DNA of 64,000 nucleotides from positions 90,869 to 154,868 of the forward strand of contig JAHCLO010000015.1 in NCBI GenBank assembly GCA_026125285.1, given 5' to 3'. This DNA is from Verrucomicrobiia bacterium (GTDB taxonomy: Bacteria > Verrucomicrobiota > Verrucomicrobiia > Limisphaerales > JADLHS01). The position numbers were made by a program, and so were the translations under genes. A model generated the notes under the pieces. That model was not told the DNA's origin. It did no database searches and worked only from the letters and a program-made list of their open reading frames with translations. Of this stretch, positions 35,044-44,838 are shown piece by piece (the first letter of the stretch is position 1; each line of letters starts with the position of its first letter).

Positions 35044-35339
35044 CTGACTTCAAGTTAAAAATCAATGTATCAGGATATGAAGATATGAACTATTTTAGAC
35101 AAATGAACTTTTGCCCCGGCTCGTATGCGGTTCGAGTTAAACGTGTGCGTTATTCAAGCTTCGTGACTGCGCGAGTACAGCAGACACCACTTTTTGCCGA
35201 TGACTGAGCACAATTTGTCATTTGGCGCTTCGTTCGTTGACACTGTATGGGCCTTTGCTAGATTCGCCGCCGTTTCTATGGAGTCTCTTCCAACGAAATC
35301 GCCGGTTTAACCACGAGAGTTTTGAAATTGGACACTGTT
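35044..35339. promoter_or_regulatory. AT-rich divergent promoter region of metH and ppdK
   Basis: About 300 bases separate the two start codons and are visibly more AT-rich than the flanking genes. For metH (minus strand) the stretch nearest the start holds a tandem GATATGAA direct repeat at 35074-35089 within TATCAGGATATGAAG, a plausible operator for a methionine-cycle regulator. For ppdK a promoter is predicted separately. Confidence 0.45.
35237..35264 (+). promoter_or_regulatory. Predicted sigma-70-type promoter of ppdK
   Basis: TTGACA at 35237-35242 matches the -35 consensus exactly, and TAGATT at 35259-35264, after a 16-base spacer, is a moderate -10 match. A start point near 35271 would leave a leader of about 70 bases before the ATG at 35340. 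Confidence 0.5.
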
Positions 35340-38096
35340 ATGGCTAAAGCATTGAAATCTAGTAAATACGTCTATCTGTTTGGCAATAAGAAAGCCGATG
35401 GCAACGGCGCCATGAAGCCCCTGCTCGGCGGCAAAGGTGCGAATCTCGCGGAGATGAGCCGCATCGGATTGCCCGTGCCTCCGGGTTTCACCATCACCAC
35501 CGAAGTCTGCACCTACTTCTACGACAACAAGAAGACCTATCCCAAGGTCCTCGACGCTCAGGTCAAAGCCGGCGTGGCGTTCATCGAGAAGATCATGGGC
35601 ACGAAGTTTGGCGACAAATCCGCCATGCCGCTGCTGGTGTCCGTCCGTTCCGGGGCGCGTGACTCGATGCCCGGCATGATGGACACGATTTTGAACCTCG
35701 GTCTCAACGACCAAACCGTGCTGGCGCTGGTCGCAGCCACCAAGAACGAGCGTTTCGCGTGGGATTGTTACCGCCGTTTCGTCCAGATGTATGGTGACGT
35801 CGTCATGGGCGTTCAGAAGGGCAAGGACGAGGATCACGAGCCGTTTGAAGTCGTCATCCACGGCTTCAAACACGAGAAGTATCACGACGACATCGAGGAT
35901 TCCAAGCTCACCGCCGAAGACCAGCAAGAACTCGTGAAGCGGTTCAAGGCGTTGATCAAGGAACGCACCGGCAAGGAATTCCCGCAGGACCCGTGGAAGC
36001 AGCTCTGGGGCGCCGCCGGCGCCGTGTTCGGCTCGTGGATGAACGACCGCGCCATTGTCTATCGCCGCAAGTACGGCATCCCGTCCGAGTGGGGCACCGC
36101 CGTCAACGTGCAGGCGATGGTGTATGGCAACACCGGCGAAACCTCCGGCTCGGGTGTCGCGTTCACCCGCAATCCGGCCAACGGGGTGAAAGAGTTCTAT
36201 GGTGAATTCCTCATCAATGCCCAGGGCGAAGACGTCGTCGCCGGCGTGCGCACGCCCGAACCCGTCGCGCAGCTTGCGAAGGAAATGCCCGCCGCCTACA
36301 AGGAACTCGACAACATCCGCAAGACTTTGGAGACGCACTTCAAGGACGTGCAGGATTTCGAGTTCACGATTCAGGACGGCAAGGTATTCATGCTCCAGAC
36401 CCGCAACGGCAAGCGCACCGCGTTCGCCGCGCTGAAGTTCTCCATGGACATGTGCAAAGAGAAGCTCATTGACTGGAAGACCGCCATCAAACGCAATCCC
36501 GCCGATCAGCTTGACCAATTGCTCGCCCCGATCTTCGACCAGAAGGCCGAGAAAGCGGCGAAAGTCATCGCCACCGGATTGCCTGCCGGTCCCGGCGCCG
36601 CCTCCGGCAAGATGTACCTGAATGCGGATCGCGCGGACGCCGCGGCCGCCAAGGGTGAAAAGGTGTTGCTCGTCCGCAACGAAACTACGCCGGAAGACCT
36701 GCGCGGCATGATCGCCTCCGAAGGCATTCTCACGGCGAAGGGCGGCGTCAGCTCGCACGCGGCACTGGTCGCACGCCAGATGGGCAAGGTCTGCGTTTGT
36801 GGCGCGGGCGCGCTGCAGATTGATTACGCGGCCAAGACCCTCACCGTGAACGGGCAGACCTGGAAGGAAGGTGACTTCCTCTCCATCAACGGCACGCTCG
36901 GCAACGTCTATGCCGGCCAGCTTCCGACCGCCGCGTCGGAGATCGTTCAGGTGCTCGTCGAGAAATCGCTTGATCCGAAGAGGAGTGAAACCTACGGCAT
37001 GTATGCCACCCTGATGAACTGGTGCTCCAAAGTCACCAAGCTCCAGGTTCGCACCAACGCCGACACGCCGGAGCAGACCGAAAACGCCATCGCGTTCGGC
37101 GCGACCGGTATTGGCCTGACGCGCACCGAACACATGTTCTTCGAGGGCGACCGCATTGACGCGATGCGCGAGATGATCCTCGCGGACAATGTCGAGGCCC
37201 GCAAAGCCGCGCTCGCCAAGTTGCTGCCGTACCAGAAGGAAGACTTCGTCGGCATCTTCAAGGCGCTGAAGGGCTACCCGGCCACGATCCGTTTCCTCGA
37301 TCCGCCGCTGCACGAGTTCCTCCCCCATGAGGACGCCGCGCAGAAGGATCTGGCGAAGAAGATGGGTGTGCCGGTCGAGAAGATCAAACAGCGCGTCAAG
37401 GAACTCCACGAGTTCAATCCGATGCTCGGTTTCCGTGGCTGCCGTCTCGGCATCGTCTATAGCGAAATCTCCGAGATGCAGGCCCGCGCCGTCTTTGAAG
37501 CCGCCGCCGAGGTGCAGAAGAAGGGCATCAAAGTGAAGCCCGAAGTCATGATCCCGCTCGTCGGGTTCAAGAAGGAACTCGATCTCCAGACCGAACTCGT
37601 CCACCGCGTGGCGAAGGCAGTTCAGGCTGAGAAGAAAGTGAAGCTCAACTACCTCGTCGGCACCATGATCGAAGTGCCGCGTGGCGCTCTGACCGCCGAC
37701 GAGATTGCGCAGACCGCCGAGTTCTTCAGCTTCGGCACGAACGACCTCACGCAGACCTGTCTGGGCATGAGCCGCGACGATTCCGGCTCGTTCATCCCGG
37801 CCTACACCGAAGCCGAGATCATCAAGAAGAATCCGTTTGCCTCGATTGACCAGACCGGCGTGGGCCAGCTCGTCAAGATCGCGGTGGAAAAGGGCAATGC
37901 AACCCGTCCGGGCATCAAACTGGGCATCTGCGGCGAACACGGCGGCGATCCCGACTCCGTGAAGTTCTGCCACAAGGTCGGTTTGACCTACGTGAGCTGC
38001 TCACCGTTCCGCGTGCCGGTGGCTCGTCTCGCCGCCGCCCAAGCCGCGCTGGAAGATGAAGCCAAGTTTCCGGCCAAGAAAGCGAAGAAGAAGTAA
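35340..38096 (+). CDS. ppdK: Pyruvate, phosphate dikinase
   Basis: The 918-residue protein has all three parts of PPDK. The N-terminal nucleotide-binding domain includes [23 protein letters not shown] and [21 protein letters not shown]. The central phosphohistidine domain has [21 protein letters not shown] with the catalytic His. The C-terminal pyruvate domain has [19 protein letters not shown] and the catalytic Cys in [10 protein letters not shown]. It interconverts ATP, phosphate and pyruvate with AMP, PPi and PEP. The ATG at 35340 gives the normal [15 protein letters not shown] start; an upstream in-frame TTG at 35322 is less likely. The C-terminus ends in Lys-rich AKKAKKK. Part of its 3' end is repeated downstream at 42266-42522. 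Confidence 0.97.
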   Translation: MAKALKSSKYVYLFGNKKADGNGAMKPLLGGKGANLAEMSRIGLPVPPGFTITTEVCTYFYDNKKTYPKVLDAQVKAGVAFIEKIMGTKFGDKSAMPLLVSVRSGARDSMPGMMDTILNLGLNDQTVLALVAATKNERFAWDCYRRFVQMYGDVVMGVQKGKDEDHEPFEVVIHGFKHEKYHDDIEDSKLTAEDQQELVKRFKALIKERTGKEFPQDPWKQLWGAAGAVFGSWMNDRAIVYRRKYGIPSEWGTAVNVQAMVYGNTGETSGSGVAFTRNPANGVKEFYGEFLINAQGEDVVAGVRTPEPVAQLAKEMPAAYKELDNIRKTLETHFKDVQDFEFTIQDGKVFMLQTRNGKRTAFAALKFSMDMCKEKLIDWKTAIKRNPADQLDQLLAPIFDQKAEKAAKVIATGLPAGPGAASGKMYLNADRADAAAAKGEKVLLVRNETTPEDLRGMIASEGILTAKGGVSSHAALVARQMGKVCVCGAGALQIDYAAKTLTVNGQTWKEGDFLSINGTLGNVYAGQLPTAASEIVQVLVEKSLDPKRSETYGMYATLMNWCSKVTKLQVRTNADTPEQTENAIAFGATGIGLTRTEHMFFEGDRIDAMREMILADNVEARKAALAKLLPYQKEDFVGIFKALKGYPATIRFLDPPLHEFLPHEDAAQKDLAKKMGVPVEKIKQRVKELHEFNPMLGFRGCRLGIVYSEISEMQARAVFEAAAEVQKKGIKVKPEVMIPLVGFKKELDLQTELVHRVAKAVQAEKKVKLNYLVGTMIEVPRGALTADEIAQTAEFFSFGTNDLTQTCLGMSRDDSGSFIPAYTEAEIIKKNPFASIDQTGVGQLVKIAVEKGNATRPGIKLGICGEHGGDPDSVKFCHKVGLTYVSCSPFRVPVARLAAAQAALEDEAKFPAKKAKKK

Positions 38097-38104
38097 TCAC
38101 TTAT

Positions 38105-38133
38105 CGTAGCGGCGCCTCGGAAGAGCGCCGCAG
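38105..38133. repeat. Partial copy of palindrome family C arm
   Basis: GTAGCGGCGCCTCGGAAGAG followed by CGCCGC closely matches one arm of the repeat at 10737-10764. The second arm is missing. It sits directly after ppdK. Confidence 0.55.
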
Positions 38134-38147
38134 AACGAACTCACAAG

Positions 38148-38185
38148 AGCCGCTCCGGGAAACTGGAGCGGCTTCCTTGGTTTTG
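38148..38185 (+). terminator. Predicted rho-independent terminator of ppdK
   Basis: AGCCGCTCC at 38148-38156 pairs with GGAGCGGCT at 38165-38173 around an 8-base loop, followed by the T-rich TCCTTGGTTTT. It lies about 50 bases after the ppdK stop codon and probably separates ppdK from the methylase island. Confidence 0.7.
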
Positions 38186-38250
38186 ATGGGTGGAATGCAT
38201 TTGGAGACTACCCCCGTATTTGTCCAACCCCGTATGGTAGTTTGGGCAGC

Positions 38251-38310
38251 ATGAATAACTGCTTTTCAAGTGGCACCGGGCCTGTAACTTGGGCTGCGTC
38301 AATTTCATGA
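38251..38310 (+). CDS. Possible 19-residue leader peptide overlapping the methylase start
   Basis: ATG at 38251 opens a frame for MNNCFSSGTGPVTWAASIS that stops with TGA at 38308-38310, overlapping the methylase ATG at 38307 as ATGA. Such an arrangement could couple methylase translation to the leader. The peptide has no family and could equally be chance. Confidence 0.3.
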   Translation: MNNCFSSGTGPVTWAASIS

Positions 38311-41300
38311 GACGAAGCGCCGACAGCTTCTATCCAGCCGGCTGGCTGAAGAACAGCACGGCGGTCGCGCTCTATCGCTCGGAGCACGAGTGGGCCGCCG
38401 ATCCGTTGGCGCGCAATTCTGCGCACCTCATCCGCCGCGCATGGCGGAATCTTGAGCTTGAGGCTGTGCTGACCGTCGAAAACAAACCGACGGTCTATTT
38501 CAAGCGCGTCACAAAGAAGGACCCTGCCGCTGAAGCAGAGTTCCACCGGCTGCTGTGGAATCAAGGCACAGCCACGCTGCTCGTGGTTCGTGACTCCGCT
38601 GAAGTCCGAGTCTATTCTGCGCTCGCCTTGCCCGACCAGAAACCCATCGCCGACGGCGAAGACGACCCGCGCTTGGTGGACACGCTGAGGCACATCCAGT
38701 CTGCGCTTGAACTCACCGACTTCATCCGCCGCGTGGAGACCGGTCGCATCTACCAGGAAGCTCGCAAGCGCGACCGCTTTCACTCCGAGAACGGCGTTGA
38801 CCGCACCTTGCTCCGCTACCTCAAACTCGCGAGCAAGCGCCTCTGCTCCGGCGATGATCCACTGAAGCCGTCCGTCGCGCACGCGCTGCTGGGGCGTCTG
38901 CTGTTCACCTGCTACCTACGCGCCCGCGGCGTGTTGAGCAACCATTACCTGAAGCGCGAAGCTGGTGTGAACCTCGACACCAAGGCTGACAAGGCTGACA
39001 ACCCGTCTCCGAGCATCCAAGAGATTATCAAGGAAGGTTCGCCCACGCAGGCCAAGGAAACGCTGTTCAAGATTTTCAAAGCCGTGAAGGGCGATTTCAA
39101 CGGCAGCCTCTTCGGCGAAGAGTTGGAGGGCGAAAGCCGCGCCGTCCACGCGGCCCACATGGATGTCCTGCGCGACTTCCTGAATGGCGAGGACGCCGGG
39201 CAGCAGTCGTTCGGATTCCCGGTCTATGACTTCCGCCTCATCCCGGTCGAGACCATCAGCGCCATCTACGAGAGCTTCCTGCGGAACGAAAGCCAGACGC
39301 TGCAAAGCCAAACCGGCTCGTTCTACACGCCCCGGCATCTGGCCGAACTCACCGTGGACCTCGCCACCGAAGGCTGGCCCACGCTGCTCGACAAGAAGTG
39401 CTGCGACCCCTCGGCCGGGTCGGGGATTTTCCTGGTCATCCTGTTCAACCGCATGGCCGAGGAGTGGCGGTTTGAGAATCCCCGTAAGTCCAACGTTGAG
39501 CGCGCCCGGGCCTTGCGCGAACTCCTGTGTAAAAATTTCTGGGGCGTGGACTTGAACGTCACCGCCTGCCGCATCACCTGCTTCAGCCTGTATCTGGCGC
39601 TGTTCGATCAACTCGAACCGGCGGATATCTGGCAGCTCAAGAAAGAACTGGAACGCGAGCAGGGCGAGCAGAAAGTGCTGCCGCCGCTGCTGGCCGAGTC
39701 GGGAAAGGACTTCAAGGGCAGCGAGACGCCGCGCGTGCTGGAGGCGAATTTCTTCCGACCGGATCTTCCTCTCCCGACCGACTTCCATCTGGTTATCGGC
39801 AATCCACCGTGGATTGGCCGCGGGCAGGAGCGAGATGCCGAGATGGAGCAATGGTTCGACTCCAAGGAGAATCCATATCTGGCTGACGCTCCCAAGTCCG
39901 CCGCCGCCCGCCGCGCCTACTTTTTCCCCGAACGCCAGAGCGCGCACGGATTCATGTGGAAAGTCCCTGCGCATCTTCGTGCCGACGGTCGTGCCTGTCT
40001 GGTTTTACCGACGAAGGTATTCATGAACGAGCGGACGAACGCTTTTCAGGCCGGCTGGATGAACCGGTTTTCGCTCGACCACGTTATCCAGCTTGCCGAC
40101 TACAGCTTCCTGATTTTCGAGGAAGCAGACTGCCCAGCCGTCATCGCACGGTTCACGCCGCACAAACCTGCTGACCAAGCCGTCGTCCTTTACGACACCC
40201 CCAAGGTGGAACGCACCGACCCGCGCCACTCGCTCATCACCGTGCTGCCCGATGACCAGAAGGGTTTGCGCCTCCATGAACTCCTGCTGGGGGCGCAGAA
40301 CAAGTGCGCGTCCGTCGTCTGGAAACAAGCTTTGTGGGGCACGGGCCGCGACGTGGCGTTTCTCCATCGGCTGTATCGCCTGCCGACGCTCGGCGATGTT
40401 GCTGGCGATCCTGATGATGAAACGAAGCGGTGGGCAAAGGGCCAAGGGTTCCAACCGTTCTCTGAGAAACGATTTAAGGAAGACCCGAAGAAATACCTGC
40501 GAAACGTCCGGCTCGACACGAAACCTTGGTGGAAATCAGGCCAACGATTGTTGGAAGCGGAGAATGACCAGATTTCGTTGGTGGTTTGCGAGGATGATGC
40601 CCCTCCCCAAGCTGAAATTCCTTCGCGGTTGCGGCGCAGTTTTGACGAGAAGCTTGCACAGCCCCCGATGGTTTTGGTGACACAGGGATTTGGCAAAGCG
40701 GCGTTCTGCAACTTTTCTGTCGTCTTCGAGCACTCCATTCAATCCATCGCTGCCAAACAAAGGGGCGACGACGACTTGCTACGTTTCCTCGCCGCCGTTG
40801 TGACATCTTCCTTTGCCAAGTATTTCTTGTTTCACACCGCCGCGAATTGGGGTTCGGAGCGCGATAAGGTTCACCTCACCGAATTGCTCCGCCTCCCGTT
40901 CCCGCTACCGAAGGACTGCCGCGACCAAACTGCCGCTGAGCGCATCGTCTCCGCAGTTGCCAAACGTGTCCGCGAAGCGCACACCCGGATCGCCAAAGCC
41001 CCACTAAATTTCGAGCGGCGCAAAGACGAGATCACCGACGCCAAGCGCGACATTGAACCGCTGGTGTTCGAGTATTTCGGCGTCACGGCCACCGAAAAAA
41101 TTCTCATTGAGGACACTTTGAAGTGGTTCATCCCCAGTTCCACGCCCGGCAGTCTCGACGGCGACATTCCCACGCTCGACGATTCCAGAGCCGAGGAGCG
41201 GGCGGCCTATGCCAAACAACTTTGCCAGACCCTCAATACCTGGGGACGTGGGAAAGGACTGAGCCTGAGCGCGCAGGGCCGCATCGCGGAGAAGTTCGGC

Positions 41301-41576
41301 CTAGGCCTGCTGATTCTCACGAAAGGCAAGATCAAGACGAGCTACCGCGAAACCGAAGCGCAGACCGAAGTCGCCGAAGCCATCGCGGACATCGAGAAAG
41401 CCATCACCGTCGAGCACCGCAAGCTCGCCTACGCGCGCGGCTTCACCCTGTTCGAACCGAACCGCGCGCTCGTGCTCAAGCCGCTCGCCCGCCGGCATTG
41501 GACACGCACCGCCGCTCTCAACGACGCCGACGCGATATTCGCCGCGATGTTTGAAACCGCGCCGCACCCTGCATGA
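38307..41576 (+). CDS. Large N6-adenine DNA methyltransferase (Eco57I-like), island gene 1
   Basis: The 1089-residue protein has an N-terminal region of about 330 residues, then TGSFYTPRHLAELTV (residues 336-350), the entry to an N6-adenine methylase domain. SAM motif I is DPSAGSGIFL (367-376), GVDLN (413-417) marks motif II and the catalytic NPPW is at 499-502 (VIGNPPWIG). The second half holds a target-recognition-like region (from LRLHELLLGAQNK on) and a helical C-terminus. This is the layout of type IIL/IIG-like and BREX PglX-like methylases, but no other brx or pgl genes are present. The ATG at 38307 was chosen over a TTG at 38289. It overlaps the following nuclease gene by ATGA, so the pair is made together. 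Confidence 0.85.
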   Translation: MRRSADSFYPAGWLKNSTAVALYRSEHEWAADPLARNSAHLIRRAWRNLELEAVLTVENKPTVYFKRVTKKDPAAEAEFHRLLWNQGTATLLVVRDSAEVRVYSALALPDQKPIADGEDDPRLVDTLRHIQSALELTDFIRRVETGRIYQEARKRDRFHSENGVDRTLLRYLKLASKRLCSGDDPLKPSVAHALLGRLLFTCYLRARGVLSNHYLKREAGVNLDTKADKADNPSPSIQEIIKEGSPTQAKETLFKIFKAVKGDFNGSLFGEELEGESRAVHAAHMDVLRDFLNGEDAGQQSFGFPVYDFRLIPVETISAIYESFLRNESQTLQSQTGSFYTPRHLAELTVDLATEGWPTLLDKKCCDPSAGSGIFLVILFNRMAEEWRFENPRKSNVERARALRELLCKNFWGVDLNVTACRITCFSLYLALFDQLEPADIWQLKKELEREQGEQKVLPPLLAESGKDFKGSETPRVLEANFFRPDLPLPTDFHLVIGNPPWIGRGQERDAEMEQWFDSKENPYLADAPKSAAARRAYFFPERQSAHGFMWKVPAHLRADGRACLVLPTKVFMNERTNAFQAGWMNRFSLDHVIQLADYSFLIFEEADCPAVIARFTPHKPADQAVVLYDTPKVERTDPRHSLITVLPDDQKGLRLHELLLGAQNKCASVVWKQALWGTGRDVAFLHRLYRLPTLGDVAGDPDDETKRWAKGQGFQPFSEKRFKEDPKKYLRNVRLDTKPWWKSGQRLLEAENDQISLVVCEDDAPPQAEIPSRLRRSFDEKLAQPPMVLVTQGFGKAAFCNFSVVFEHSIQSIAAKQRGDDDLLRFLAAVVTSSFAKYFLFHTAANWGSERDKVHLTELLRLPFPLPKDCRDQTAAERIVSAVAKRVREAHTRIAKAPLNFERRKDEITDAKRDIEPLVFEYFGVTATEKILIEDTLKWFIPSSTPGSLDGDIPTLDDSRAEERAAYAKQLCQTLNTWGRGKGLSLSAQGRIAEKFGLGLLILTKGKIKTSYRETEAQTEVAEAIADIEKAITVEHRKLAYARGFTLFEPNRALVLKPLARRHWTRTAALNDADAIFAAMFETAPHPA

Positions 41577-42247
41577 GATTCATCGGCGCAACCCACAAAT
41601 TCCTCGGCGATGTTCTGCCGTCGGATTTCCGCGCCGAGATTTTTAGTTTGGTGGAGGATGCGTGGCCTAATGTTCCGAGTCCGCGCGATGCGTGGCTTGA
41701 GCCGCGAATCACTGGTTTGTTGAAACTGGCGATGATTGCCGCACAGGAGGCGCGATACGAAGCAGACCCGCCATTTCACATTTCTGAAGACACGAAGATT
41801 CGCGACCCGAAAACCGGCAAAGAGAAGGAACGCACCGACGTGGAGATTCACCTGCGCCACCACTACATCAAGGGACAGCGGCCTTACTTCGTGTTCGAGT
41901 CCAAACGGCTGAACGTTCCGTATGGCGGCGTCCCGAGTCCAAATGTCCACGAATACGTGGGCGATGCCGGCATGGGTTGCTTGCTCACTGGCAGCTACAA
42001 CACCGTTCCCAACTACAGCGGGATGCTTGCCTACGTGATGGACGGCAGTGTTGCGACCGCCAAACGCTCCGTTGAAAAGCAACTTGCCGCCAAGTCTGGA
42101 GACTTGCGCCTGCGTGGGAAAGCCAAAATCCATTCGTCCAATCTGATGCCAAGTGGCGGTGCGCATGGCGAGACTCATCACACGATTGGCGGGCAAGCAT
42201 CTGTGATCTTCCACATGTTCCTGCCAGCGAAACGCGCACGGCGTTGA
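41573..42247 (+). CDS. PD-(D/E)XK nuclease-like protein, island gene 2
   Basis: The 224-residue protein starts inside the methylase stop codon. Its middle fits a PD-(D/E)XK nuclease: Glu43 in WLEPRITGLL, Asp89 in RTDVEIHLRHHY and Glu109-x-Lys111 in YFVFESKRLN, spaced as acidic residue, D and ExK on successive strands. Downstream are GDAGMGCLLTGSY and SGMLAYVMDGSV, probable core strands and helix. The His-rich end (GGAHGETHHTIG) has no assigned role. I do not recognise a named family; the tight coupling to an N6-methylase strongly suggests that the two form a restriction-modification or related defence system, with this protein as the cutting or sensing partner. Activity is inferred from the motif only. 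Confidence 0.72.
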   Translation: MRFIGATHKFLGDVLPSDFRAEIFSLVEDAWPNVPSPRDAWLEPRITGLLKLAMIAAQEARYEADPPFHISEDTKIRDPKTGKEKERTDVEIHLRHHYIKGQRPYFVFESKRLNVPYGGVPSPNVHEYVGDAGMGCLLTGSYNTVPNYSGMLAYVMDGSVATAKRSVEKQLAAKSGDLRLRGKAKIHSSNLMPSGGAHGETHHTIGGQASVIFHMFLPAKRARR

Positions 42248-42265
42248 GTTTTTCTCGCACAAGTA

Positions 42266-42522
42266 AGCCGCGGCGGAAGTGCAGAAGTCGGGCATCAAGG
42301 TGAAACCCGAAGTCATGATCCCGCTCGTCGGGTTCAAGAAGGAACTCGATCTCCAGACCGAACTCGTCCACCGCGTGGCGAAGGCAGTTCAGGCTGAGAA
42401 GAAAGTGAAGCCCAACTACCTCGTCGGCACCATGATCGAAGTGCCGCGTGGCGCTCTGACCACCGACGAGTTCGCACAGACGACCGAGTACTTCAGTTTC
42501 GGGACCAATGATCTCACGCGGA
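42266..42522 (+). pseudogene. Diverged ppdK 3'-internal fragment
   Basis: The frame reads [19 protein letters not shown] and goes on as [19 protein letters not shown] to [12 protein letters not shown], matching ppdK at about 37499-37755. The central part (about 42307-42461) is almost identical to intact ppdK with one base difference noticed. Both edges carry many synonymous and some amino-acid changes, such as Ile to Phe and Phe to Tyr. There is no start, no catalytic His or Cys region and no continuation after the fragment. It marks the far edge of the methylase/nuclease island. Confidence 0.85.
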
Positions 42523-42739
42523 CAGGACGAATTGTCGGCGGTTCGCCGAGAGCCGCAGGAGCGACGCGTTGGGCCCAGAGAGTTGGGCGCACCGTCAGCA
42601 TAAGCCCCAAGCCCAGCAGAAGTAGCCCCTTCGATTTCGTCGTCTTCGTGTTCGCAGACGGTCGAGACGGTAGCCTGGCCTTTCTTCCACTCGGTGTGGT
42701 CCAAAACGCCGCCGTTCCGGTCGTGACCGGGGTCATACA
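42523..42739. other. Gap after ppdK fragment, no gene seen
   Basis: About 215 bases follow the ppdK relic before the RCC1 gene. Short open frames occur on both strands, but none has family resemblance. The sequence may be the original downstream flank of the recombination event. Confidence 0.4.
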
Positions 42740-44693
42740 TCACCACCTTCGGACGCGATAGAAGCGTTGGGCGCCCGTGGTGGTGGGGTCGGTCAACGTT
42801 CGCTCGTGGCCGGTGCCGGTGACGAGGGGCAGGGGCGTCCAGTCGGAGTCGGCGAGCGAGCGTTTGTATTCCAGACGATAAACGCGACCGCTCTGGGTGG
42901 GGAGGGAAACGCTGAACCCCCCGGCTGTCATCGTGGGATGGTTTAGAGGTGTTTGGAGTATTGGCGGCCCATCGGCAATGAGCGCCAGGCCCTGATAGAA
43001 GCCGCTCGCAATCGTGACGACGTTTGTTAGACCGCTCGGAACGCCAGTCGCTGGCATGTCAGGGGGCCACGCGACCACCGTGCCGTCAGCACGCACTGCC
43101 AGGCCGTGGTAAAGGCCAGCCGCCACCGCGACAGCATTCGACAGGCTGGGTGGAACGTTGGTCCCCCCCGTATTCGGGGTGCCAACTCCCTGAACCGCCC
43201 CAGGCGATAATCCTGCCATCTGCGCGCAGCGCCAAACTGTGGGCAAAGCCGGCTGCCACCGCCGCAACATTGCTCAATCCAGCCGGAACGTTGATTTGGT
43301 CGGGATTGCCCCACGCCACCACGGTTCCATCCGCTCGCAACGCGAGAGAGTGCGACCACCCGGCAGCCACGGCGACCGCGTTGGTCAGCCCGCTCGGAAC
43401 ATCCGTCTGGCCGGCCCAATTCTCACCCCACGCCACCACGGTGCCGTCGGCCCGCAGGGCCAGACAATGTGCGGCGCCGGGCGCGACCGCGACCACATCA
43501 GTTAGTCCTAGCGGAACGTCGGTCTTCGGGGGCAGGCTTGAAGAGTCCCACCGGACCACCGTACCGTCGGCGCGCAACGCCAAGAAGTGACACGCAACCG
43601 GGCTGGGGCCGCTGATGGCCGTAGTACTGGCGGCAATAGCGACCACGTTTGTCAGATCGCTCGGGAACGTGGCTGCCATTTCGGTCCACCATTCGCCAAG
43701 CCATCCGCCGAAGATGCCACCCCACCGGGCCACCGTGCCATCCGAACGCAAGGCGAGGCTGGTCACCCCGCCGGCGGCGACGGCAACCGCGTTGGTCAGG
43801 CTGGACGGGACGGTCGCCGAGCCGTAGGAACGGCCACCCCAAGCGACGACGTTAGGCCGGGGCGATTCGTAGAGCCAGACCTCCACGTTGTCATAGACGA
43901 CCTGAGCGGGACCGGTCGGGCCGCTCGTCGGGTCGGTCCAGTCGAGCGTTACTTCGATTTGGCCGGTGCCGCTCACCATGCGCCAGGGTTCTCCGACCCT
44001 GTCGTTCACGCTGGGCGTACCCTTGACCGAGCGACTGGGGAGGGTCGGATCGGCTTCGGGTGTGTCAATCACGGTGCTGTCGAATACCACGGCATTGGCG
44101 TTGTCTTTGTCGAGGACGCGGGTGTTGATCACGAGGTTGGCATCGCGGCGGGTCACGCTCAACACGAGGGTGACGTTCTGGTTCTTGATCTCGCGCGGTT
44201 CGTGGAAGAACCAGGCTACGGAGCCGGTTCCATTCCAGAACTTCAGCAGCGCCGCCTCGTCTTCGTCCACGAGGAAGGCATAGCCGGAGTTCCCCAGCGG
44301 GCTCCACAGGAAATGGACGCTGGCCCAGGCATCGTTCTGATTGGCACGGACCAGGTCAATACACCCTTCGAGCGTCCAGTTGTTCGTTAGTTCAGGTGGC
44401 ATGGGGATCGCGTGCCCCCAGGCAAAATGCGTCGCGAATGGGTTGTTCGTCTGAAGAGGGCCGCAGTTGGCCGAGATGAGGGCTTGCTGGTTCGAGTTGC
44501 TGAACACCCCGGGTACTCCAAGCTGGACCCAACCACTCAGCCCGGGATCGCTGAGATCGTCCTGGAACAACAGCGTCTGGGCGAGCGTCGTCGAGACGCA
44601 CGCGGCCAGGGCGAGGGTGGCCAGAGCGATGGTTTTTCTGCCGATCCCAGGCTTGCTCCGGCGGTGAGCCAATCGGTGGAATAGTGTTCTCAT
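42740..44693 (-). pseudogene. RCC1-repeat surface protein with one frameshift
   Basis: Read from 44693, the product has a signal peptide (TIALATLALAACVSTTLA) and a LamG/concanavalin-like domain (LLFQDDLSDPGLSGWVQLG, WTLEGCIDLVR). RCC1-type repeats of the form VPSGLTNAVAVAAGWSHSLALRADGTVVAWG follow. The frame breaks at a run of seven G (minus strand; C at 43163-43169). Dropping one base restores YGGTNVPPSLSNAVAVAAG and a normal C-terminus (FSVSLPTQSGRVYRLEYKRS, ending FYRVRRW). The joined gene would encode about 650 residues. The break may be a real mutation, a slippage-based switch or a sequencing error. RCC1 propellers here are probably extracellular binding or adhesion modules. Confidence 0.8.
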
Positions 44694-44838
44694 GATGCTG
44701 GTCCTTTCGTTGCGGGCTTTGACGTATTCATGGTTCGGCGAAGTTGCAGTCGGCGGCTGCCTAGCGACATGCGAGCAACTGGCGGCTTTGCTTCCACCCG
44801 TTCCAACGGGAAAACCGACGAAAGGTTACAGGGTGCGC

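Noticed and set aside
35110..35130. GGTTCGAGTT resembling a tRNA T-loop
   Set aside because: The flanking bases do not pair as a T-stem and no acceptor or anticodon arm is present.
35044..35339. Possible cobalamin or SAM riboswitch for metH
   Set aside because: No B12-box or conserved SAM-riboswitch core could be found on either strand of the gap.
35307..37973. An open frame of nearly 890 codons on the minus strand across ppdK
   Set aside because: It mirrors the ppdK codons exactly and reads as a repetitive Leu/Val/His/Arg/Asp protein. It is an artefact of strong GC codon bias in a conserved gene.
38307..42247. BREX or DISARM system
   Set aside because: Only a PglX-like methylase and one nuclease-like gene are present. 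BrxC, PglZ, BrxL and the DISARM helicase are all absent.
42260..42761. Hybrid gene joining the ppdK fragment to a new C-terminus
   Set aside because: The open frame continues past the fragment only into sequence without domain resemblance. It starts in the middle of a conserved domain and has no credible start signal.
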